Shown here: in pieces, positions 41,961 through 54,399 of the stretch | How the letters are laid out: every line of letters begins with the position of its first letter | Position numbering within the stretch: position 1 is the stretch's first letter | Assembly: GCF_036324505.1 (NCBI RefSeq) | Contig: NC_086352.1 | Location: forward strand, 5,750,501 to 5,814,500 | Direction of reading: 5' to 3' | DNA from: Eleginops maclovinus | Lineage: Eukaryota; Chordata; Actinopteri; Perciformes; Eleginopidae | DNA length: 64,000 bases | Notes under the pieces: generated by a model | Seen by the model: only the letters and a program-made list of their open reading frames with translations | The model's database searches: none | What the model was told of the DNA's origin: nothing | Position numbers and translations under genes: made by a program

Positions 41961-41963
<3 letters not shown>

Positions 41964-42026
<63 letters not shown>

Positions 42027-42048
42027 TGTGTCTGTGTCTGTGTGTGTG
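41964..42048. repeat. (GT)n microsatellite with CTGT interruptions
   Basis: GT run with three TCTG interruptions at its 3' end. With 41831-41916 it forms an inverted CA/GT pair about 50 bp apart. Confidence 0.95.
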
Positions 42049-42157
42049 AGTTAATATTTTGGTGTTTACAGATATGAGCCTCTCAGGACAACGGGGATTC
42101 AGACGCAGTGATGTGTGATGGGCCGAGATCAGGCCAGGTCAGTGGAGAGCTTACAGG

Positions 42158-42159
<2 letters not shown>

Positions 42160-42192
<33 letters not shown>

Positions 42193-42199
42193 TGTGTTT
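42160..42199. repeat. (GT)n microsatellite
   Basis: Short GT run with one TTT interruption. Confidence 0.9.
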
Positions 42200-42594
42200 T
42201 AAAGTAGGGGTGTTTTTCAGGACAAAGACACAGCAAGATTTGCCACACAGTTATTACCATTTACTTTAACACAAACCAAAGATAAATCAGACAGAGCTCA
42301 TCACTGATGCAGAATTGAATTGTACACGCTCTTTAAACCACAACGAGTCTGCGTTAAAACACACAACATCATGCTGCCGTTGATAAGCTCATAAAGCACC
42401 GTTTGCATGATTGGAAACCACATTTCGGCCGGCTATTTCTAGAGTGTAAGAAAAGCCCCGCTCCGATCTGTCCCGACTCAGCGAGGTTCAGCTGTTCTCC
42501 GATCGGTCGTGTCCGCTGAGACCGTGTAAACATCGGTGCCCAAAACCTTCCAGTGGATGGACAGACAGAGAGGCTGCATGCAGAGGCTGACCCA

Positions 42595-42596
<2 letters not shown>
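42200..42596. other. Intergenic, nothing recognised
   Basis: No supported feature. Confidence 0.55.

Positions 42597-42641
<45 letters not shown>
42597..42641. repeat. (CA)22 microsatellite
   Basis: Perfect CA run. Confidence 0.95.
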
Positions 42642-42644
<3 letters not shown>

Positions 42645-43160
42645 TATTTTGGCAGGAGTTGGGTCAGTGTGGCAGACAGTAGAGCGAGGCTGCACGTTTC
42701 AGACATAAGGGTCTCAGAAAAGCAGAAAATGGCTCGATCTCGAGGCTTTTATTTTAGCTGCCTTGTCTTTTGTTCACTTTGAATTCGCCTATTTTTTTAA
42801 GTCGGGGGGGCTGGGCAGGGTACAGACAGACCAGAGAGCAGGTTTTCTGAGGTCAGACTGTGGGAGTTGGTGATCATAATGTAAACACACCCAGACCGTG
42901 TTTATTTGAATGTAAATACGAGCCGAGCTCTGCTCTGACTCAAGCGCATGTGACTCTGGGTAACGTCATCGCTGCTGTGACAGCAGAGCCTGCATGTCTG
43001 TGTTTGTGTGTGTATGTGTGTTTGCAGGAGAGTGTGGAGCGTGTTACAGACTCATAACTTCTGTCATAACTTCTCCTTGTGCACGTGGGGGGAGGGGAGT
43101 TATGTAAAGAGGAAGGGATGCATGTTGCTGGCATGGCTGCACATGTGGGGCGATAGGGAA
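42642..43160. other. Intergenic, nothing recognised
   Basis: No supported feature. Confidence 0.55.

Positions 43161-43234
<74 letters not shown>
43161..43234. repeat. (GT)n microsatellite
   Basis: GT run with one TTTG interruption near 43170. Confidence 0.95.
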
Positions 43235-43237
<3 letters not shown>

Positions 43238-43341
43238 ATGAAGATGTGAGTATCCTCTGAATGCCAACACCCACATCGTAGTTGTGGTTGCTAACGTAGC
43301 ATGATTTTCGAGGTTGTGTGCATCTGTTACTGTCAGTCTTT

Positions 43342-43343
<2 letters not shown>

Positions 43344-43374
<31 letters not shown>
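43344..43374. repeat. (GT)15 microsatellite
   Basis: Perfect GT run followed by GAGT repeats. Confidence 0.95.
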
Positions 43375-43376
<2 letters not shown>

Positions 43377-43576
43377 TGAGTGAGAGAAAGACAGACAGAA
43401 ACGGAGCTGTAACTCTGGAACACATAAGGAACAGATGGAGTGTGAGGCTTCAGGCAGACCTCAGGGTCACGGCAAGAAGACGAGAAATGTGGAGAAGACG
43501 GGGCATGCTGCAACATGAGAAATATGTAGTACATAGAGTTTGTTTGTAAGTAGTATGTTCAGACTTCAGACAGATA

Positions 43577-44757
43577 TGCTGTAGTTCCTTTATAGCCCAA
43601 CGTTAGCCGCCTTTAGTTTAGCGGTGGAGACGTGAAGTCATGTGACCGTGCTGTAGTTCCTTTATAGCCCAACATTAGCCTCCTTTAGCTTAGCGGTGGA
43701 GACCTGAAGTCATGTGACCGTGCTGTAGTTCCTTTATAGCCCAACATTAGCCGCCTTTAGCTTAGCGGTGGTGACGTGAAGTCATGTGACCGTGCTGTAG
43801 TTCCTTTATAGCCCAACATTAGCCTCCTTTAGCTTAGCAGTGGTGACGTGAAGTCATGTGACCGTGCTGTAGTTCCTTTATAGCCCAACATTAGCCGCCT
43901 TTAGCTTAGCGGTGGTGACGTGAAGTCATGTGACCGTGCTGTAGTTCCTTTATAGCCCAACGTTAGCCGCCTTTAGTTTAGCGGTGGAGACGTGAAGTCA
44001 TGTGACCGTGCTGTAGTTCCTTTATAGCCCAACATTAGCCGCCTTTAGCTTAGCGGTGGTGACGTGAAGTCATGTGACCGTGCTGTAGTTCCTTTATAGC
44101 CCAACATTAGCCTCCTTTAGCTTAGCAGTGGTGACGTGAAGTCATGTGACCGTGCTGTAGTTCCTTTATAGCCCAACATTAGCCGCCTTTAGCTTAGCGG
44201 TGGTGACGTGAAGTCATGTGACCGTGCTGTAGTTCCTTTATAGCCCAACATTAGCCTCCTTTAGCTTAGCGGTGGTGACGTGAAGTCATGTGACCGTGCT
44301 GTAGTTCCTTTATAGCCCAACATTAGCCTCCTTTAGCTTAGCAGTGGTGACGTGAAGTCATGTGACCGTGCTCTAGTTCCTTTATAGCCCAACATTAGCC
44401 GCCTTTAGCTTAGCGGTGGTGACGTGAAGTCATGTGACCGTGCTGTAGTTCCTTTATAGCCCAACATTAGCCTCCTTTAGCTTAGCAGTGGTGACGTGAA
44501 GTCATGTGACCGTGCTCTAGTTCCTTTATAGCCCAACATTAGCCTCCTTTAGCTTAGCGGTGGTGACGTGAAGTCATGTGACCGTGCTGTAGTTCCTTTA
44601 TAGCCCAACATTAGCCTCCTTTAGCTTAGCGGTGGTGACGTGAAGTCATGTGACCGTGCTGTAGTTCCTTTATAGCCCAACATTAGCCTCCTTTAGCTTA
44701 GCAGTGGTGACGTGAAGTCATGTGACCGTGCTCTAGTTCCTTTATAGCCCAACGTTA
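43577..44757 (+). repeat. 72-bp minisatellite, about 16 copies
   Basis: Same unit as 26480-26846 and same orientation. Variants (CCGCC/CCTCC, GCGGTGG/GCAGTGG, GTGCTGTAG/GTGCTCTAG) recur in blocks of three to four units, which shows higher-order duplication. No ORF. Confidence 0.97.
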
Positions 44758-45785
44758 GCTTTTTACTTCTGGTGACTGCATTTGCCCCCCTGTTAAATTA
44801 GAAACAGACTGTGTCCTCTGTCTGAACTTAGAAGTGCTTGAGTGTTATTAGGAGTATTTTCAAATTGAGGACCTTTCTTTGCAGCTTGGGATCATCTGCA
44901 GTATATTATTAAGCTGCAAATGTCACAAGACTGTTTTTACTCTAAATGTGTGGTGGAATTAAAAATCCCTCTCTGTCACTCCCCGCCGACCTTCACCCCT
45001 CTCCAGCCATTTATCTCACTCTTCTTATTTCCCCCCGCCTGCTTTATCTCACCCTGCTCTCCCTCAATTGCCCTCATGCTGCCGTTTGTTTGCATCTATT
45101 CATGAAAGAGAATTTTCCGGTTTTCTTTTCCCATTTAAGCTCAGCCAGCACTAACCCATTGTGCTCTGATGTTTCTCTCAGGCAAGAGGTCTAAATCAGG
45201 CAGGGTAGACGGGGGAGGGAGGCAGGGAGGATGGTAGGGATTTGAAGTGAGGGAAGGAAGTAAGGCTGCTGGGTGAGGAAGGAGGGGGATAAGAAGGAAA
45301 GGGTTAGAAGAGGGTTAATGTATGAGAGGTGTAGAAGAAGTGAGGGGTGAAATAAGCAGTCAGCCATATGCTCATAATGTGGACTCAAATCTCACCCGTG
45401 ACCTTTCCCTCTCCTCTCTCCTCCCTCCTGCCTCCTGTCTCATGCAAGAAGACATTTCTCCTTACGTAACATGCTAATATCTCCCTGCCTTCGACGCGTT
45501 GCTTTGAATTCCTCTGCAGGATAAGGGTCATTTTAACCACTTAATTAAACATGGGTAGAAAATCATCCCCTCCTTTTTTATCATCGGACTCAGCCCGGCG
45601 GCTACAGCCTGCTGATAAAGCTGCAATGCTTATACGGTTTAAACCCACCAGAGCTACTTACACTAATACAAGTTCATGCATGTGGATGTGCAGAAGAGGA
45701 GCATGCTAATATTAATACAACATGGGGATAGAAGCTTTGCTGGTTTCTCTAAAGTGGTTTACACAGGTTGGCATCAGTTTCACTG
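44758..45785. other. Intergenic, mostly unique
   Basis: A purine-rich block (about 45200-45350) apart, no feature is recognised. 45400-45690 is repeat-free and could be conserved noncoding sequence, unproven. Confidence 0.4.
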
Positions 45786-46512
45786 AAAAGGAAAGTACAA
45801 AGAAATACTACAAAGCTGTGTGTCCGAGTAAAAGTACAAGTACCCAGGTATTGTAATAGAGTAAAGTAGAAGTACTCAGATCTTGTACTTGAGTAAAGTA
45901 GAAGTACTCAGGTCTTGTACTTGAGTAAAGTAGAAGTACTCAGGTCTTGTACTTGAGTAAAGTAGAAGTACTCAGATCTTGTACTTGAGTAAAGTAGAAG
46001 TACTCAGATCTTGTACTTGAGTAAAGTAGAAGTACTCAGGTCTTGTACTTGAGTAAAGTAGAAGTACTCAGGTCTTGTACTTGAGTAAAGTAGAAGTACT
46101 CAGGTCTTGTACTTGAGTAAAGTAGAAGTACCAGAGTGTATGAATACTCTGTCACAGTAAAAGTATTCTAAATGTTCCTCCAGTGAAAGTAGAAAGTACT
46201 CTCCTCTAAATGTACTTAAAGTAGCGACAGTAAAAGTACTCATTGTCTGATTGGTCCATTTCAGAATAATATCTCTGATATGTTTTATAATGATTGATCA
46301 TTAAAGTGTTCTCAGAGCTGGTAAAGGTGCAGCTAGTTTGAATGGCTTTGTATACTGCAGGGTAGCTGCTGGATTTACTGCAGGTGAACTACAGTCTGAT
46401 TTAAGGGATTATATTTACCATCAGTAATCCTAATCCAGATAAATGCACTTCAATTATTTAATGTAACTAAAGGCGTTAAATAATTGTAGTGGAGTAAAAG
46501 TACACAGTAGCA
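45786..46512 (+). mobile_element. 'ACTTTACTC' dispersed element with internal 32-bp tandem array
   Basis: 45858-46130 is about 8.5 copies of a 32-bp unit (GAGTAAAGTAGAAGTACTCA plus GGTCTTGTACTT). The tail to 46512 matches 62620-62960 in reverse complement, e.g. TTCTCAGAGCTGGTAAAGGT and CATCAGTAATCCTAATC. This is a very common teleost dispersed family of unclear class. Confidence 0.85.
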
Positions 46513-47459
46513 TAACATGGAGTGTAGAATACTTCCTGCTGGGTTATCTTATCTCCCCTCTGTCTGGATCATGTTTGATATCTTGTTCGCCGTCTCCTCT
46601 TAATGAGGCGTCTTCAGCAGCTGGTTGTCTCCTGCCTGAAGGGTTTCTCTGTCTCAGCTCTCTGGAACCATACTGTACGTCTCTCTCCTCCTGCATGTTT
46701 CAGCTTTTAATAAAACACCATTTAGCGAGTGAGCAAAGAACAATCTGCCGTCTGAAGTGTTTTGGCAGAGTTCACAACCACAATGAGTCTCAGCAGTTTG
46801 TCTTCTCAGTGATGATTTGTCTTTCTTATTTGGGCTTCAGAGTCCCAGCTGTTCTATCTCAAAATTTTGGGCCTTTTTTTTTTTAATTCACACCCATTTC
46901 AACCAATCCTCTGAACGCTTATATTTCTCACTCCTGATCAGCGCTTTGTTCTGCTGTGAATTCTGTCGCTCACTGTGTGTTTTAGCAGCTCCGTTTCACA
47001 CTTTCAACCATGGCAATGTGTGATTCGAATCCCAGACTGTGTTCCTATTTTCAGTTGCCAGTTTTTCTAGTTAATATATATAATTGTTGGGCATTGAGAG
47101 GCACTCTGTGAAAGTGTACCATCTAAAGAAAATGCATTTCTGTACTGTATTATTAAAAAAAGTACTTCCATACGAGCCCTCCTTTGTTCACCCAGGCCAT
47201 AATATTCAGCTCAGGTGAAGGAAGTTGATGTTAGCTGGAGGGACACTTACCTCTCTGTCATGCGGTGCAGATCAACACCTCGCAGACAGCCTGCCGGGCC
47301 TCAAACCACCTCCGCTGGGTCGACCCGCTTGCCACCATATGGTGCCGCGCTGCTGTGACCCCACCTGTCTGTTCCAGCTCTGCAGGAGCGGCGGGTGGTA
47401 AATATCAGCAGATTAAGATCCATTGAAGCTCTCTAACCAAATCAAACTGCTGTGGTCCT
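46513..47459. other. Intergenic, nothing recognised
   Basis: A 103-codon frame at 46575-46886 has no recognisable similarity or exon borders. 47270-47400 is GC-richer but unassigned. Confidence 0.5.
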
Positions 47460-48172
47460 GAGTCATGGTATGAGTCTTGGATCCTGAGTCATGGCTGTGC
47501 CTGTTGCTGTGGTCCTGAGTCGTGGATCCTGAGTCGTGGATCCTGAGTCTTGGATCCTGATCATGGTCCTGAGCTTGGACCTGTCATGGATCCTGAGTCC
47601 TGGATCCGAGTCACTGAGCTGGATCCTGAGTATGGCATGGTGCTTGGTCCTGAGTCTGGATCCTGAGTCGTGGATCCTGAGTCGTGGATCCTGAGTCATG
47701 GATCCCTGATCATGTGAGTCCTGAATCATGGGTCCTGAGTCTTGGATCCTGCGTCATGGATCCTGAGTCTGGATCCTGAGTCTGGATCCTGAGTCTGGAT
47801 CCTGAGTCTGGATCCTGAGTCTTGGATCCTGAGTCTGTGGATCCTGAGTCATGGATCCTGATCTGGATCCTGATCGTGGATCCTCGGAGTCCATGGGATC
47901 CTGAGTCTGGATCCTGAGCTGTGCTCTGTTGCTGTGGTCCTGAGTCTGGATCCTGAGTCTGGATCCTGAGTCTTGGATCCTGAGTCCTGGATCCTGAGTC
48001 GTGAGATCCTGAGTCCTGGGATCCTAGTCTGGATCTACGAGTCTGGTCCTGAGTGTGGCTGTGTCTGTTGCTGTGGTCCTGAGTCCTGGATCCTGAGTCC
48101 TATTTCCTGAGTCTTGGATCCTCAGTCCGGGATCCTGAGTCGTGGATCCTGAGTCCTGGATCCAGCATCTGG
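47460..48172. repeat. Degenerate minisatellite with BamHI-site core (GGATCCTGAGTC)
   Basis: About 700 bp of 12-16-bp units built on TGGATCCTGAGTC with very irregular small deletions. Two larger insertions of a CTGTTGCTGTGGTCC block (47498, 47926) and a third (48065) suggest higher-order copying. Confidence 0.93.
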
Positions 48173-48913
48173 ACTACACATTCTAGACTTCCCATCTGGA
48201 CTACCTATGCTGTAAATGGATCCTCTTTTTCATTTGAATTCAAATATAGAATGAGAGGTTGGGCTATAAATAAACTCTGATTGATGGATTGAAGTTGTGT
48301 CGTCGAGTACACAAAGCACTGTTCAGTTGGATTATTGTGATATATTGGCATCTAAAAGGGGGGGGCGTGGGGGGGGGGTGCACACACATTCTGAAACCAG
48401 GCTTCCCATTGACTTGCTAATGCTTCCCCGCCTTGTGTTAATTTAAAAACTCCCATATTGTCAGCCGCGGGGCACATTGGTTTGATGAGTTGAATCCCCT
48501 GACTAAATAAACAAAGGTGTAACACACGGCTGAGGATCAGTGTGTGTGTGTGTGTGTGTGTGTGTGTTCATAAACCCCAGCTCTCACAATCCCACACAGG
48601 CTCCTAATCCTGGAAGATTCAGTGTAACTGGCCTGGAAGTGAAGCTGAGCGGGAGCCAGCGTGATGCTCCGGGTGATGTTGACTCACACCGTGATCCCTC
48701 TGCTGCACAACAACCTCAGGACGTCATCGCTCTGCAACCTTTCCCTGCTTTACATCCGGATTTGTATTCAAAGGCCAAATGTTCTCCATCTTACACGCTA
48801 AATCTGCATTTCCCGTTCTACATTTGCATTGTTTATCTACGCTATTTCAGAGGAAGGGTTATTGTTTTTATATAAGGGTTTATCTGTGCCCTTGTTTGTG
48901 CTTTAATAAGGGC
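48173..48913. other. Intergenic, nothing recognised except (TG)n at 48540-48567
   Basis: G-rich runs near 48357-48379 and a short TG tract. The frame at 48779-50257 starts here but is carried by the following minisatellite. Confidence 0.55.
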
Positions 48914-50288
48914 TGTAGTGTCTCTACTTTAAAGAGTCCTCTCCTGCTGATGTTCAGGTGTATATCAGTATGTAGTGTCTCTACTTTAAAGAGTCCTCTC
49001 CTGCTGATGTTCAGGTGTATATCAGTATGTAGTGTCTCTACTTTAAAGAGTCCTCTCCTGCTGATGTTCAGGTGTATGTCAGTATGTAGTGTCTCTACTT
49101 TAAAGAGTCCTCTCCTGCTGATGTTCAGGTGTATATCAGTATGTAGTGTCTCTACTTTAAAGAGTCCTCTCCTGCTGATGTTCAGGTGTATATCAGTATG
49201 TAGTGTCTCTACTTTAAAGAGTCCTCTCCTGCTGATGTTCAGGTGTATATCAGTATGTAGAGTCTCTACTTTAAAGAGTCCTCTCCTGCTGATGTTCAGA
49301 TGTATATCAGTATGTAGTGTCTCTACTTTAAAGAGTCCTCTCCTGCTGATGTTCAGGTGTATATCAGTATGTAGAGTCTCTACTTTAAAGAGTCCTCTCC
49401 TGCTGATGATCAGGTGTATATCAGTATGTAGTGTCTCTACTTTAAAGAGTCCTCTCCTGCTGATGTTCAGGTGTATATCAGTATGTAGTGTCTCTACTTT
49501 AAAGAGTCCTCTCCTGCTGATGTTCAGGTGTATATCAGTATGTAGTGTCTCTACTTTAAAGAGTCCTCTCCTGCTGATGTTCAGGTGTATATCAGTATGT
49601 AGTGTCTCTACTTTAAAGAGTCCTCTCCTGCTGATGTTCAGGTGTATATCAGTATGTAGTGTCTCTACTTTAAAGAGTCCTCTCCTGCTGATGTTCAGGT
49701 GTATATCAGTATGTAGAGTCTCTACTTTAAAGAGTCCTCTCCTGCTGATGTTCAGGTGTATATCAGTATGTAGAGTCTCTACTTTAAAGAGTCCTCTCCT
49801 GCTGATGTTCAGGTGTATATCAGTATGTAGAGTCTCTACTTTAAAGAGTCCTCTCCTGCTGATGTTCAGGTGTATATCAGTATGTAGAGTCTCTACTTTA
49901 AAGAGTCCTCTCCTGCTGATGTTCAGGTGTATATCAGTGTGTAGTGTCTCTACTTTAAAGAGTCCTCTCCTGCTGATGTTCAGGTGTATATCAGTATGTA
50001 GTGTCTCTACTTTAAAGAGTCCTCTCCTGCTGATGTTCAGGTGTATATCAGTATGTAGAGTCTCTACTTTAAAGAGTCCTCTCCTGCTGATGTTCAGGTG
50101 TATATCAGTATGTAGAGTCTCTACTTTAAAGAGTCCTCTCCTGCTGATGTTCAGGTGTGTATCAGTATGTAGAGTGTCTATTTTAAAGAGTCCTCTCCTG
50201 CTGATGTTCAGGTGTGTATCAGTATGTAGAGTCTCTACTTTAAAGAGTCCTCTCTGATGTTCAGGTGTATATCAGTATGTAGTGTCTC
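48914..50288 (+). repeat. 57-bp minisatellite array 3, about 24 copies
   Basis: Same unit and orientation as array 2, with GTAGTG and GTAGAG variants in runs rather than alternation. A 492-codon frame of repeated MFRCISVCSVSTLKSPLLL reads through it and is not a gene. It ends directly at a reverse-oriented family A body. Confidence 0.97.
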
Positions 50289-50432
50289 TGCCTGTTTCTC
50301 ATACATCCTGTGCTGCAGCACCTCTTTTCACCCTCTGTCTGAAACCAGAGCCCAGACTGCTCTGATTGGTTCACTGGCCGGATCTGTTGTGATTGGTCTA
50401 CCTCTTAGAGATGTCCCGCCCCTCTTGCTTAA
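50289..50432 (-). mobile_element. Family A element body joined to array 3
   Basis: The reverse complement reads GGGCGGGACATCTCTAAGAG, TAGACCAATCACAACAGATC and CTGGGCTCTGGTTTCAGACA, then GTGCTGCAGCACAGGATG. Together with array 3 it shows that the 57-bp repeat is the tandemly expanded end of the element. Confidence 0.8.
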
Positions 50433-51210
50433 TAACGTCTATATTGAATAAGGCAGACACATTTCAGAGATATTTACAAAAGTAAAAAGCTAGATGCAGC
50501 TCATTGGGAAGAACGGTGACATCGAAAAAATAGCCACACCTTAAATGTGTCTGGTAAAAAACACATGTGCAAAAGGGATGAAAATCTTTAAAACTGTTGG
50601 ACACATTTGGGACAAACAGAGATGTTACATAATATACTTCAAAATGTTTATTGTTGAAAAAACATGCAAAAGGCACAAAACACATCAGTACGCTAAGGTG
50701 AATTCCCCCAGGATGTAAGTGCCAAGTGAAAGCCAAATGAGACTATGACACACCTTGGTGCCATTAAATATCACCTCCATCAAATAAAAACATGAGCTTC
50801 AGGTTCCTGATACTGAAACTGAAACAACACTGACTAAGCTCCCTAAATTACACGGTGCAATCAGTGAAATTGTTCCACTTGTGAATTGTTTTTGAGTCCA
50901 CACTCAAAAGGGGACGCAATCAGCTGTTGTTTCTGTAAAAGGAGCAGGTGGAAGTGAAGTGAGTCCTTTATAACTACAGGGGCATTACTCACAGCAGCCG
51001 GTTTAGAAATAACTCATGTCAGCGCTCCTGCTCGTGCTCAGTTAATTTTTCTGCCTATTGTGACAATTAAGGTTTATGTTAGGCATATATAAAGTGCAGG
51101 CGGAACGTTAGCACAGATGCTAACTGTTAAATTCATGCATGGCTGCACAGAAACCTGACACGTTACTTTCCCTGACTGCGTAAACATCTGTGCTCCTTCA
51201 GTCAGAATCT
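50433..51210. other. Intergenic, nothing recognised
   Basis: No supported feature. Confidence 0.55.
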
Positions 51211-51214
51211 CACT

Positions 51215-51390
51215 GGTGAAAAATGGTTTTCCCTTTCCTGAAGTGTGTTAGAGGTTTTTTGTGCACCCTCCCTTGGACTCCTCTGTTTACTTCCAGAGCA
51301 AAGTGACATCACTGTGTAACACTCGCTCTTCTATTGGCTCGTGCTACGTGATAGGCTAAGGGGCGGGACATAAAGCCCCGCTGTGTACCT
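51215..51390 (+). mobile_element. Family A element copy, 3' truncated
   Basis: TTTTCCCTTTCCTGAAGTGTG, GTTTACTTCCAGAGCAAAG, TGACATCACTGTGTAACACTC and GATAGGCTAAGGGGCGGGAC. Confidence 0.75.
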
Positions 51391-51427
51391 GCTGGAGCAC
51401 CTGTAGTCAGGTCTCAGTCATATAATC

Positions 51428-52390
51428 CATGCAGGTAAAGAGAGAGAGAGCTGAGGAACAGATCCATGGAGGTAAAGAGAGAGAGAGCTGAGGAACAGAT
51501 CCATGGAGGTAAAGAGAGAGAGCTGAGGAACAGTTCCATGGAGGTAAAGAGAGAGAGAGCTGAGGAACAGATCCATGGAGGTAAAGAGAGAGAGAGCTGA
51601 GGAACAGATCCATGGAGGTAAAGAGAGAGAGAGCTGAGGAACAGATCCATGGAGGTAAAGAGAGAGAGCTGAGGAACAGTTCCATGCAGGTAAAGAGAGA
51701 GAGAGCTGAGGAACAGATCCATGCAGGTAAAGAGAGAGAGAGCTGAGGAACAGATCCATGGAGGTAAAGAGAGAGAGCTGAGGAACAGTTCCATGGAGGT
51801 AAAGAGAGAGAGAGCTGAGGAACAGATCCATGGAGGTAAAGAGAGAGAGAGCTGAGGAACAGATCCATGGAGGTAAAGAGAGAGAGAGCTGAGGAACAGA
51901 TCCATGGAGGTAAAGAGAGAGAGCTGAGGAACAGTTCCATGGAGGTAAAGAGAGAGAGAGCTGAGGAACAGATCCATGGAGGTAAAGAGAGAGAGAGAGC
52001 TGAGGAACAGATCCATGGAGGTAAAGAGAGAGAGCTGAGGAACAGATCCATGGAGGTAAAGAGAGAGAGAGCTGAGGAACAGATCCATGGACGTAAAGAG
52101 AGAGAGAGCTGAGGAACAGATCCACGGAGGTAAAGAGAGAGAGAGAGAGCTGAGGAACAGATCCATGGAGGTAAAGAGAGAGAGAGCTGAGGAACAGATC
52201 CATGCAGGTAAAGAGAGAGAGAGCTGAGGAACAGATCCATGGAGGTAAAGAGAGAGAGAGCTGAGGAACAGATCCATGCAGGTAAAGAGAGAGAGAGAGC
52301 TAAGGAACAGATCCATGGAGGTAAAGAGAGAGAGAGCTGAGGAACAGATCCATGCAGGTAAAGAGAGAGAGAGCTGAGGAACAGATCCAG
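51428..52390. repeat. 35/37/39-bp minisatellite, about 26 copies
   Basis: Unit CTGAGGAACAGATCCATGGA followed by GGTAAAGAGAGAGAGAG, with GA-dinucleotide length variants giving 35, 37 or 39 bp. Variants AGTTCCATG and CATGCAGG recur in a block pattern. Three overlapping 261-300-codon - strand frames (LFLSSLSL...) are artefacts. Confidence 0.97.
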
Positions 52391-52859
<469 letters not shown>

Positions 52860-52875
52860 GGGATAGTGGGCTGTG

Positions 52876-53240
52876 ATAAAGTACATTTACTCAAGTACTG
52901 TGTTCAAGTTATGGTACGTCTACTCCCCTTCAGCTATCTGACAGCTTTAAGTACTTTACAGATTCAGATTAATAGCCAATAATATAAATATGAATTAACT
53001 AATAAATACACTTTAAATAATTCATTAAATGTACTAAAATATCCAGCAGCATTATATGTACTCATTTAAATTAGCTCCTCATTTAGCAGCTGTGATGAAC
53101 ACACATCAATAATCCTAATGCAGTGATTTAATGTTTTGAAATATTGAGCTTTACTCTTGACTCTTATTTGTTTGCCAATACTTATCTGCTTTTACTTAAA
53201 TCATTCTAATTCAGGACTTCAATTTGGAGGAGCGTATTTG
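52876..53240. mobile_element. Decayed 'ACTTTACTC' element fragment
   Basis: GATAAAGTACATTTACTCAAG, TACTGTGTTCAAG and a TGATCTGAGTACTTCTTCCC end match parts of 62473-63195 loosely. Confidence 0.6.
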
Positions 53241-53381
53241 ATCTGAGTACTTCTTCCCGCTCTGCATGTCAGGACATATTTTTAGCTTCCCAGCGTCACA
53301 CAGAGTCATCCAGCAACGCCGGGCCTGTTCATAAATCGACTTCTCAGAGATGGAATTTGAACTATTCACCCGCCTATACTG

Positions 53382-53383
<2 letters not shown>

Positions 53384-53458
<75 letters not shown>
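53384..53458. repeat. (CA)37 microsatellite
   Basis: Perfect CA run. Confidence 0.96.
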
Positions 53459-53462
<4 letters not shown>

Positions 53463-54186
53463 CATGAGAGGAAGCAGAGAGAAGACCCTACAGGAGTTTT
53501 AATGAGATGATATAGTGCAGGAGAGTCATGGTGATGCAACTGGAGTTATAGTTTCTCACATCAGGATGTAAGCTGTGGTTTATTAAGGTTAGGGGTAAGG
53601 GATATTCAGAAGGACATCATGTGCTCCTAGATATGGAAGAGGATGAAGGCCGCATCCGGAAAATGTATTTCAGAGTCAAAGTCAACATCTTTAAAGTCAT
53701 TTCTGAATTTAAACTCAAATATTTTTGTAATGAAGAATAGATATTTGACGGTCGAAATGTATTTAAAAAATATTATTACAAAGTATATTTTTTAAAGCGA
53801 TATTTCAATTTAAATCCTTTTTTAAAAAAATGTATATTTTGTTTATTTTTTAGATATTTGAGTTTGAAGTTAATTTCCTTAAAGTCAGAATTTATTCTAA
53901 ATAGGAATCAAAAAATGTTTGAGTTAAACACAGAATTTATGTACAACATTTATTGTAAACGTTTACATTTAAAGTCAGAGCTGATTTTTTTAAATGTTCA
54001 AATTAAACAATTGAATTGTAAATTTAAAGTAAAGATTCCGAGTTTTAAATCAGACTTAAATCCTCTCAATGCTGAGATTAAAGACATATAAACTCCATAA
54101 TCTCTGTTTAAATGAGCTTGTTTGACTCATTTCTGAGTGATTAAGTCAATAAACACAGCTCGTGCCGAGGGTCAGCAGCCATTGGA
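53459..54186. other. cplx3 upstream region; AT-rich 53690-54085
   Basis: 53690-54085 is AT-rich with repeated TTAAAGTCAGA-like words, a decayed low-complexity block. Nothing else recognised. Confidence 0.5.
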
Positions 54187-54201
54187 CTAATTAGCAATTA
54201 G
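54187..54201. promoter_or_regulatory. Paired homeodomain-type sites upstream of cplx3
   Basis: CTAATTAGCAATTAG gives two ATTA cores in close spacing, about 415 bp before the cplx3 ATG. Retinal homeodomain factors (Rax/Vsx class) bind TAATTA sites, and Cplx3 is retina-enriched. A hypothesis only. Confidence 0.3.
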
Positions 54202-54399
54202 GGATCTGTTGACAGAGTGTGAGTGAAGCTCCAGCGCGCGGAGGGGTAGAGACTCCAGAAAAACAGCCAGGAGAGACCGAGGTTGGTCACGTGTTGTTTG
54301 TTCGAGTTATAATCAGACGGCGAATCACGGGAGCAGCCCACGATGTGGGGGGGGGGGGGAGGAGGAGTCACAGGATTGGTAGAGTTCAGCGCCAAACTT

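Noticed and set aside
48779..50257. 492-codon frame of repeated MFRCISVCSVSTLKSPLLL (and 257 codons at 32003-32776)
   Set aside because: The 57-bp unit is divisible by 3 and lacks stops, so the frame is open by construction. Nucleotide identity is uniform across codon positions, and the same sequence occurs as an inverted noncoding array.
51407..52316. Three overlapping 261-300-codon leucine/serine frames on the - strand
   Set aside because: All three frames are open because the 35/37/39-bp GA-rich repeat lacks stops in any frame.
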